Source of the DNA: Iodobacter sp. | GTDB taxonomy: Bacteria > Pseudomonadota > Gammaproteobacteria > Burkholderiales > Chitinibacteraceae | Assembly (NCBI RefSeq): GCF_025352645.1 | Contig: NZ_JANXSO010000164.1 | Span: 1 to 47,289, forward strand | DNA length: 47,289 nt | Direction of reading: 5' to 3' | Shown here: in pieces, positions 40,951 through 47,289 of the stretch | Numbering within the stretch: position 1 is the first letter of the stretch | How the letters are laid out: every line of letters begins with the position of its first letter | Made by a program: the position numbers and the translations under genes | The notes under the pieces: model-generated | Databases searched by the model: none | Seen by the model: only the letters and a program-made list of their open reading frames with translations | What the model was told of the DNA's origin: nothing

Positions 40951-40984
40951 AAGCTTCTGGCTAAATCTATTTAGCCAGAAGCTT
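40951..40984. repeat. Perfect 16-bp inverted repeat with a two-base loop
   Basis: AAGCTTCTGGCTAAAT and ATTTAGCCAGAAGCTT are separated by CT. It lies upstream of the divergent amine dehydrogenase. The rest of 40792-41400 shows no gene; 41288-41309 repeats the element seen at 118-139. Confidence 0.75.
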
Positions 40985-41287
40985 CTAATCTATATAAGTT
41001 AAATAGCCTGTTGCCACTCAAAAATCTGTTGCATACTGAGCAGATGCCTAAGCAGGCTTTTTAAGCCATGCTTAGCGGAAATTCTGATCGCATCCTATCA
41101 AGGATAATTAAAGACTTGGCCACCTTAGCTATTGTTAAGTCTGATTATGGCTGTTGTTTAAACTCAGCATAAATATCGTAGGTTGGGTAAAGCCCGCGTA
41201 TTTATTGAACATTGCTCACAAGTTTCACCCGCCTTATAAATAAAAAAATAGGGCGCTGTTCTAAAAAATGATTTATTTAGGCGTTAT

Positions 41288-41309
41288 TGAGCAATAGACA
41301 TAATCAGGA
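41288..41309. repeat. 22-bp repeat shared with 118-139
   Basis: The second copy of the element found at the integrase break, 21 of 22 bases the same, about 90 bases upstream of the DUF4337 gene. Confidence 0.5.
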
Positions 41310-41400
41310 CTTATTATGCTGATCGTTCTGTGCCTATATATTTTAAGTGTAGTAAAAAATCAGCAATTAATTTTTAATAATAACTAGTGGGGATTACGCA

Positions 41401-41973
41401 ATGGATATCGAAACAAATACATCATCTAATACTCGTTTAAATAATGCAGTGGCGATTACCGTGGTGTTGCTTTCTGTTTTTATGGCAATAAGCAAAGTAA
41501 AAGACGACAATATTGTGCAAGCTATGCAGCAGGCAAAGGCCGATTCGATTGATACTTGGTCTGAGTACCAATCTAAAAAACTTAAGCTGCATTTATCTGA
41601 ATCTGCATTGCATCAGGCTAAGCTGCTACAGGCCACTAATGGCAACGTGGATAATAAAGCACTCTTTGCTGAAGAAATTGTGACGCAGCAAAATGCCATT
41701 GTAAAATATGAAAAAGAATCAGCTCAACTACAAGAAAAAGCCAAAGGATTTTCTAAAAGTTATGACGAAATGAACTATCACGACGATCAGTTTGATATGT
41801 CGGATGCACTGCTCGCCATTGCATTAGCCGTGGCTGCGGTATCTGCGCTGGTGAGTAATTGGTTGTTGCTTGGGCTAGCCTGGGTTTCTGGTGGCTTTGG
41901 TGTGTTATTTGGTTTATCTGGTTTTTTAGGTTGGGCATTTCATCCCGGTTGGCTTGCCGCTTTATTAAGCTAA
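41401..41973 (+). CDS. DUF4337-like membrane protein
   Basis: A 190-residue protein with a hydrophobic segment at about 15-31, a helical middle rich in charged residues, and two closely spaced segments at about 136-182. This layout fits DUF4337. GTGGGG lies ahead of the start codon. No function is known to me for the family. Confidence 0.7.
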   Translation: MDIETNTSSNTRLNNAVAITVVLLSVFMAISKVKDDNIVQAMQQAKADSIDTWSEYQSKKLKLHLSESALHQAKLLQATNGNVDNKALFAEEIVTQQNAIVKYEKESAQLQEKAKGFSKSYDEMNYHDDQFDMSDALLAIALAVAAVSALVSNWLLLGLAWVSGGFGVLFGLSGFLGWAFHPGWLAALLS

Positions 41974-42143
41974 TTAAGATATCGACTTTGTTGGCTTCTA
42001 TTATAAGTAGAATATATTTATAAAATAACTAGGTAAATTTTTATTTATTCAATTTCGTTTTTATCACACATGCGCTAATCCAGTGTTTACTCGGGATTGC
42101 CGATGAAATATTTGGGAATGACGATTTAATCAGGGTTTACCTA

Positions 42144-42408
42144 GGGTCTGTTGACGTTTCATTCACGGCTGCGTTTGGCCCAGTTTTGGGGCTGAACAAG
42201 GCAAAAATTGCGACATGGCACGAGTACCATTAGCGATTTTTAACGCTGAGCAGCCCCAAAAATGGGTCAAACCCGAAGGGCTGGGCCGGAAAATGGCCAT
42301 TCACTGCGTTATACTCCTCGACAATAACCCGTTATTGCCTTCGTCGCATGCCTTGTGCCTAGCCATTTTTCGGCTCAGCGCAATTGTGAATGAAACGTCA
42401 ACAGACCC
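42144..42408. mobile_element. 265-bp MITE with perfect 23-bp terminal inverted repeats
   Basis: The ends begin GGGTCTGTTGACGTTTC and mirror each other over 23 bases (42144-42166 and 42386-42408), flanked by TA on each side, which fits a two-base TA duplication. Internal inverted segments (CAGTTTTGGGGCTG and CAGCCCCAAAAATGG regions) add more folding. No transposase frame is inside, so it would be moved by a related element in trans. It sits between the DUF4337 gene and the McrC-like gene. Confidence 0.85.
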
Positions 42409-42485
42409 TAGGCTAATAATGGCATTTTAGTTTGCTTGCCTAAAATGCAGGGCAACTTGTGGTTTTCCGCTTGCTCTTGCCCAAA

Positions 42486-44816
42486 CTAGGCATCCAGCCC
42501 AGCTTCTTGATACAAATAGCCGTATCTTTTGGCGAGCATATCGCCATTGCTGGCGCTTAGTAGATCGCGCATGCTGGTGATTTTAAATTTGAATGGCCGC
42601 TGGGTATTAAGCTGTAGTAGCGCGTCCAGCCGATGGGATGCACCTAGTTCAAATAGCCAGTATTGGCCGCTGCCTGCGGCTTTATTGCTGCCTGCTTGCT
42701 CAGCAGAAATCTGGCTACGCTCCACACGTTTAACAGAGCGCACGTCATACACATAGTCGATCACTGAGGTTTTGCCCTTGCTGTGGATGGCAATGGCGCA
42801 GTGGGCGATGTCTTGCATGATGGTGTGCGAGGTTTGCTGCTTGTTGATGGTATCAACGGGGATGTGATACCAGCGGGCCGTGCCTTGCCTAAAGCGCTCT
42901 AGATAAGCTGGCGTGCGGCCACCACCAGTGGGGGCAACAAACACCAGTTGGCCGTTACGGCGCAGGTAGAGCCCAGCCGGCGCGATGCGCACCGAATCTT
43001 GGGCAAGGTATTCATCGGGTGCTTCGATACGGTATTCGATAGCGCTTGGCTTGCCGCCTAAATGTTGCAGTAAAAATGCGGCCAACCAGCCATTGGCCTG
43101 CTCTGGCAGGGCGGGAAAAGCACCGATGCCCACCGCTTCGATAGCCTTGTGATAAGGGTTATCTGAGGCGGTATCTTGCTGCGGATGCCAGCCAGGGTAA
43201 AGTACGTAAGCACCGATTACAGGGCGGCTTTTTAGGATTGCGCCTTCAGGCGATTGGCTAAGATGAATCAGGGCATCGCGGTAGCGGTGCATTTGGTTTA
43301 GCGCATCGTCGGGGGCTAGGTCTGGCGTGTTTGCTTTATCTGCTTGATCAATGCGGTATTTAGCATCAAAAATCCAGATAATTTGCTCGCCATTGGGGAA
43401 GGTGGCTTCTAGCAAAATATCTGGCTTTTGCGTGGCATTCCAAGAGTAAATTTGGTTATAGCTACTGCTAGGTTTGCCAAATATCGGCTCATGGGCCAAG
43501 CGCAGCAGGATGCCATCGCTACGGCTAAAGCTGAAGGACGCACCTAAGCCATTCTGCAATACTTTTTCTAGATTTTTTTCCTGCAGCAATGCTTTATGAC
43601 TGGCTTGCTCTTCAAAGCCTAAGGCTAAGAGTTGGCGGCGTAACTCTAGCAGACACCAGATTTCATACAGCTCGGAAACCGGCTTAACGGAGATCGCAGC
43701 GTGACGCCCAAACACATCCAGATACAGCTTTAATTGCTGCCAGATACGATACGCCCCAGCGTAGCCCGCACGTTGGTGCAGCACCAGCGATTCGCGCTCC
43801 AAGCCAGTAAAATCGCTGACTTCATCAAACAGGGGATGCGCCAAGCGTTGGGCTAGCTGTTTTTGCCATAGGGCCAGCTCAGCAAAAAATGCAGGTGAAA
43901 TTCGCTCGCGATCAGGCGCTGTATTGTGTGCGGCAGCAGCGCTGGCAAAGTGGGCCAAGCTGCGGCGGCTATATTCTAAAACCATACGAATAAATTGGTT
44001 TTCTGGGGTATCCACAGAAAGGCGTTGGCTGCTGCTTTTAAAGCGACGCTGCGTATCCCCTATTGCCAGCGCTTGGGCCACTTTTTCTTCTAAGCGATAG
44101 CCCATTCTGCCTCGCAGGCGATCGGCGCGAAGCGTGCGGCAGCTGGTCTGTAGCCGATTATGCGGGGCGTTGCAGATATAGTGGATTTCTTTAAGCAAGG
44201 CGTCCCGCAGTGCCGCAAATTGCGCCAGCCATAGCAAAGGGAAGCGTTCATGCGGTTTTCTGGATTGGGCTAGCTCGTGATCGGTCTTTTGCGCTAGGGC
44301 AAAGCGCCACAGCGGATAGCTGTGATCAATGGCGGCATTGATTTTTTCTAGATCATCCACCATCACCATTTTAACCGGCAGCACTTCAAACGCCAGCGCC
44401 GCTTCTTGCCATTGGCCGTGGCGGCAGTAATGCAGGCCCAAGCGCAGCCAACCTACATCATTGCCAGTATTGAGCGTGCCACGCAGTGCGCTGCCGGTGA
44501 AGCGAAATGCATCGCAAACGCTAGTCAGCCGATGGCGAATTTCTGCCGTATCCATCGCTTGGCTAAAGGTAAATTCAAATTCGTAGCTGCGGTTTTCAAA
44601 GAAAATAGGCTCGCGCAGCAAAAGCTCGTGTTCTGCAATGCAAGGCAGCGGGGTGCAGCTTTTAAATTTAGAGGGCCGCAGCCGAATCGCCATAGGCAGG
44701 GCCGAGGCTTGCCTAGCGGCCAAGGTAGCCGAGAGCTGTTTTTGCGAGGGCGCAATATCGCGGCTCCACACATTAAGCGACCAATCGCTGGTTTCTAGCC
44801 TAAGCAGATCAGGCAT
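42486..44816 (-). CDS. McrC-like nuclease (DUF2357 plus PD-(D/E)xK)
   Basis: A 776-residue protein started at the ATG at 44816, two bases after the stop of the ATPase gene; an in-frame TTG at 44834 would overlap it. The N-terminal ~300 residues fit a DUF2357-type domain. The C-terminal nuclease has SELYEIWCLLELRRQLLALG, then D466 in KPDILLEATF and D484-A-K486 in IWIFDAKYRID, the PD-(D/E)xK catalytic set. Paired with an AAA ATPase this resembles McrBC-type modification-dependent restriction. The recognised modification is unknown. Confidence 0.8.
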   Translation of the reverse strand: MPDLLRLETSDWSLNVWSRDIAPSQKQLSATLAARQASALPMAIRLRPSKFKSCTPLPCIAEHELLLREPIFFENRSYEFEFTFSQAMDTAEIRHRLTSVCDAFRFTGSALRGTLNTGNDVGWLRLGLHYCRHGQWQEAALAFEVLPVKMVMVDDLEKINAAIDHSYPLWRFALAQKTDHELAQSRKPHERFPLLWLAQFAALRDALLKEIHYICNAPHNRLQTSCRTLRADRLRGRMGYRLEEKVAQALAIGDTQRRFKSSSQRLSVDTPENQFIRMVLEYSRRSLAHFASAAAAHNTAPDRERISPAFFAELALWQKQLAQRLAHPLFDEVSDFTGLERESLVLHQRAGYAGAYRIWQQLKLYLDVFGRHAAISVKPVSELYEIWCLLELRRQLLALGFEEQASHKALLQEKNLEKVLQNGLGASFSFSRSDGILLRLAHEPIFGKPSSSYNQIYSWNATQKPDILLEATFPNGEQIIWIFDAKYRIDQADKANTPDLAPDDALNQMHRYRDALIHLSQSPEGAILKSRPVIGAYVLYPGWHPQQDTASDNPYHKAIEAVGIGAFPALPEQANGWLAAFLLQHLGGKPSAIEYRIEAPDEYLAQDSVRIAPAGLYLRRNGQLVFVAPTGGGRTPAYLERFRQGTARWYHIPVDTINKQQTSHTIMQDIAHCAIAIHSKGKTSVIDYVYDVRSVKRVERSQISAEQAGSNKAAGSGQYWLFELGASHRLDALLQLNTQRPFKFKITSMRDLLSASNGDMLAKRYGYLYQEAGLDA

Positions 44817-44818
44817 GG

Positions 44819-46345
44819 CTAGGGCCAGAAGCAAGTAAAGCGATCGCGTTCAAGGCGTTTACTCATCCAATCTAGTTTTATAAGCGAGCGAAATTTAATC
44901 TGCGGCGCAACATCGTTCTCGGTATTAAAGAGATCAGGGCGGGTGGGGAAGGCTTTAAATTGAGCGCTTAGTAAGTGATTTAACTGCGTCAGCAGGTTGC
45001 CATTCTCATTGCTGAGCTTGTCTTCATCGCCCTCTAGCCTGGGCAGTAATTTGGCCATTAAAAAATCATCCCACACGGCATACAGCGCGGCTTCATCTTG
45101 CGGTGAAAAGCACTTCAGCATCAGCAACAGCTCGTTTAGCGCACGAAATGCCAAGGCAAAAGGGCTGTTTGCCAAGGTGTGATTGATCTGTTTTAAAAAC
45201 GCGATGCTCTTTTTGCCATCAGGGTCGGCCAGCACCGTGGCCAGCTCAGCAGGGTCGGCGATGCGTGAGGCAAGCGGAAAGCTGAGGGTTACGGCTTGGC
45301 GTTTGGGCTTAAAGTATTCATCGAATTCATTTGGGAAAAACTCGCCAAAATCGATGGTAAAGGCGCGATCAATCACCTTGCGAGAAAACCCATGCGTGGT
45401 TTCATCCATATTCACCGTACCAGCTACAATCAGGTTGGGCGGTAGCGGCATACCATTTTGCAGAAAATGCGCCCACAGCCCATCCCATGTTGCATCGGTA
45501 AATCCTAGGTCAGTGCGTAGCTTGCTGATGACCTGGGGCGCTTCAGATTTCAGCAGGGCGCTTGGCGCAAAAATAGCCTCGCTTGTGTAGCCTTGCTCAT
45601 CCCATTGCCGCGTTTCTAATACCGATAAATAATCTGCAAAATATTGCTCAACCGGCGCTAAATTCATTTCATCTAAGCAAGCCCAAAATGGGGTGATCTC
45701 CTGGGTATCTTTGAGTACGTAGCCCGTATTAGGCTGCACCGCACCCCGCCAGGCCGCCGCCATAAACTGCAAAAACGGCGTAGCCACATAATGCGTGCCG
45801 CCAATTCTGGAGACATAGCCCAGCAAATCAGAAGGCTCATGCCAATCTGGCCGCACCGGAATCAGCGCATAGTTATTGATGCTCGCCGGGCAAGAAGCCG
45901 CCGCCTGCTCCCGCACAAACCGCGTCTTCCCCGTGCCGGAGATGCCAGCGAGGAGGAGGAAGGGTTTGGGGAGTTTTTGTGATTTTGTGCTTACTAAGTT
46001 GCTGAGCGGATTGTTAATGCAGTATTCGCAAATGGCCTTAATCGTTGATTCATAACCAAGAATAAAAGGATCGTGATCTAGTTTTAATTTTTGAAATAAC
46101 TTTTCCGACTCGTTATCGTCTCTTTTTCTATTAATCTCATCGGTTGACATCTTTTTTTCTGAAATAGCTTTCAGTAAGTCAATCACGACAATCGTTGGAA
46201 TTAAACGCAAAGTTCCATTGGTATTTTTTGCATTAGGCTCAGAGCGAAGATAGATTAGCTCTTGAGTCGTTTTTTCAATTGTATAAGTGGGTGATCGAGA
46301 GCCAATTTTTGTTCCTGGCTTCAAATAAAGGCTTAAATTATTCAT
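44819..46345 (-). CDS. McrB-like AAA+ ATPase
   Basis: A 508-residue protein. The N-terminal ~100 residues may be a recognition domain with no family I can name. The AAA+ core has LLAGISGTGKTRFV (Walker A, about 132-144), FWACLDEMNLAP (Walker B, D225-E226) and GTVNMDETTHGFSRKVIDRA (sensor 1 and an arginine finger, about 309-328). In McrB such motors drive the McrC nuclease along DNA. Start at the ATG at 46345. The two genes form a compact operon. Confidence 0.82.
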   Translation of the reverse strand: MNNLSLYLKPGTKIGSRSPTYTIEKTTQELIYLRSEPNAKNTNGTLRLIPTIVVIDLLKAISEKKMSTDEINRKRDDNESEKLFQKLKLDHDPFILGYESTIKAICEYCINNPLSNLVSTKSQKLPKPFLLLAGISGTGKTRFVREQAAASCPASINNYALIPVRPDWHEPSDLLGYVSRIGGTHYVATPFLQFMAAAWRGAVQPNTGYVLKDTQEITPFWACLDEMNLAPVEQYFADYLSVLETRQWDEQGYTSEAIFAPSALLKSEAPQVISKLRTDLGFTDATWDGLWAHFLQNGMPLPPNLIVAGTVNMDETTHGFSRKVIDRAFTIDFGEFFPNEFDEYFKPKRQAVTLSFPLASRIADPAELATVLADPDGKKSIAFLKQINHTLANSPFALAFRALNELLLMLKCFSPQDEAALYAVWDDFLMAKLLPRLEGDEDKLSNENGNLLTQLNHLLSAQFKAFPTRPDLFNTENDVAPQIKFRSLIKLDWMSKRLERDRFTCFWP

Positions 46346-46568
46346 AACCTGGTTTTATTGACCCTAGAAAGTTGAGAGGCTTACTATCAATTAAATTATC
46401 TTTTGAATTGTACTTGATGAGCGGTATTGAGTATAGCGGTTCAATTTTGCTTACTAGATTCTATTCAGTAAATTATTTTTAGTGCTTTCAGCACGTTAAT
46501 TTTGGTGCGGGTGCCCCCGCGTGGGCCTCACTTTCTTGAACGGCCAAGAAAGTAAGCAAAGAAGGCCG
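46346..46568. other. A/T-rich gap upstream of the McrB-like gene
   Basis: No gene is seen. The promoter of the restriction operon is expected here; I cannot pick hexamers with confidence. Confidence 0.3.
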
Positions 46569-46709
46569 CCCCACGAAGCACGAAGGCTCCTCGCTGCGGA
46601 TAATCGGCTCGGCGACAAAGGCTGCTCGCTCGCTGCCTCGCTACCCCTTTGTCGAAACCCCGAGCCGCTTATTCCTCGCTCGGCGTGCTTCAAGGGGATT
46701 TTTAAGCCC
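46569..46709 (+). repeat. 141-bp repeat, copy 1 of an inverted pair
   Basis: This GC-rich block is repeated in inverted orientation at 47024-47164 with about five differences. Short frames inside it are not convincing genes. Confidence 0.8.
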
Positions 46710-46821
46710 CGTGCCATGAATAGAGATAAAAGCCAGATCTCTGGGCTTGAAAATATTTTAATCAACAGAATCCATTTTCTCGTAAAACGAGGTAAACCCA
46801 ATCCGATCAACATAAGTACTT

Positions 46822-46895
46822 GTAGGGTGGGTACGTTTTTATGCCCACGCTGTACCTCCCGCGTGGGCAAGATAAAGCTCTTTTGCCCACCCTAC
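46822..46895. repeat. Small palindromic repeat (REP/MITE-like)
   Basis: GTAGGGTGGG at the left end and its complement CCCACCCTAC at the right end enclose an inner hairpin GCCCACGC/GCGTGGGC. Elements of this look are dispersed in many betaproteobacterial genomes. Confidence 0.65.
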
Positions 46896-47023
46896 GAAAC
46901 CCACCGCTCTTAACAACATAAGCTTGAGTTGATAGAACCGGGAATAAACCATATACGCGTTAACTGAATTTGATTTTGCATTAGCAAACAATGTAAAAAC
47001 CCAAGAGCAATGATCTCAGTATC

Positions 47024-47164
47024 GGGCTTAAAAGTCCCCTTGAAGCACGCTGAGCGAGGAATAAGCGGCTCGGGGTTTCGGCAAAGGGGTAGCGAGGCAG
47101 CGAGCGAGCAGCCTTTGTCGCCGAGCTGATTATCCGCAGCGAGGGGCCTTCGTGCTTCGTGGGG
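47024..47164 (-). repeat. 141-bp repeat, copy 2 of an inverted pair
   Basis: Inverted copy of 46569-46709, the same length, 314 bases away. Recombination between the copies would flip the segment between them. Confidence 0.8.
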
Positions 47165-47289
47165 TGTAAAGGTCAAGGACATAGGTAACACTTTAGTCCA
47201 CAGACATAGGTGACACTTTTCGCGTTAAAGTTAAGTAATCATTTTTTGCACCTGTTACCTGTCGCTCATCAAACGAACCTAGTCGAATC
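47165..47289. mobile_element. Possible end of an insertion sequence
   Basis: ACATAGGTAACACTTT and ACATAGGTGACACTTT occur 26 bases apart and an inverted relative (GCACCTGTTACCTGT) follows. Repeats of this kind are seen at the ends of IS481-like elements; the transposase, if any, is right of the window. Confidence 0.3.

Noticed and set aside
42215-42430. 71-codon frame in the MITE
   Set aside because: Spans the MITE terminal repeat and looks like chance.
46521-47191. Frames within the 141-bp inverted repeats
   Set aside because: Both copies give similar peptides only because the DNA is repeated; no ribosome sites and no protein character.

Overview
The window carries a nearly complete P2-type (Peduovirus-like) temperate prophage, from the left edge to a phage/host junction at about 38262, followed by roughly 9 kb of bacterial chromosome. 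Gene style (a spermidine dehydrogenase-like Tat protein, moderate GC content, betaproteobacterial-looking dispersed repeats) suggests a betaproteobacterium, perhaps a Neisseriales member such as Iodobacter or Chromobacterium. That placement is an impression from protein style, not a computed assignment.

Layout. (1) 1-5281, minus strand: early operon reading leftwards from a small ribbon-helix-helix-like protein, through an Ogr/Delta zinc-finger activator, a catalytically degenerate copy of the replication initiator, an unknown protein, the real rolling-circle initiator (gpA), a DnaQ-type exonuclease, small proteins and a DUF4224 protein, to the first codons of an integrase gene that appears cut off. 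(2) 5282-6292: a divergent control region with palindromes and a tandem-HTH regulator. (3) 6410-12110: an accessory block of one membrane protein, three toxin-antitoxin pairs (Gp49/HigB-type, HicAB, RelE/HigB2-type) and a divergent cassette of repressor, HipA-like kinase and unknown partner. Its segments are bounded by near-identical terminator hairpins. (4) 12134-32305, minus strand: the late genes in P2 order (O N M L X, lysis, R S, V W J I H, fibre, FI FII E/E' T U D), with a Dam-type methylase and an extra virion-like protein inserted. (5) 32465-36112, plus strand: terminase gpP, a nuclease-less paralogue of gpP, and portal gpQ, then a P2-like cos sequence. (6) 36474-37777, minus strand: plasmid-like TraL/TraK-type genes behind five helically phased repeats. 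(7) 38218-38262: the 3' half of a tRNA-Pro(GGG) gene, taken as attR.

Chromosomal side: a Tat-exported flavin amine dehydrogenase, a DUF4337 membrane protein, a 265-bp MITE with perfect 23-bp ends, a two-gene McrBC-like (AAA ATPase plus PD-(D/E)xK nuclease) defence locus, and a repeat-rich tail with a 141-bp inverted repeat pair and a possible insertion-sequence end.

How it works together: three copies of a TGT-N13-ACA site precede gpO, gpV and gpFI and probably mark Ogr-dependent late promoters. The tail operon uses a programmed -1 frameshift (gpE to gpE'). Three features argue that this prophage is decaying or unusually wired: the truncated integrase, an in-frame amber codon in gpI, and the presence of nuclease-dead copies of both its DNA-processing enzymes. 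The best candidates for something undescribed are the two nuclease-dead paralogues and the HipA-like kinase cassette.
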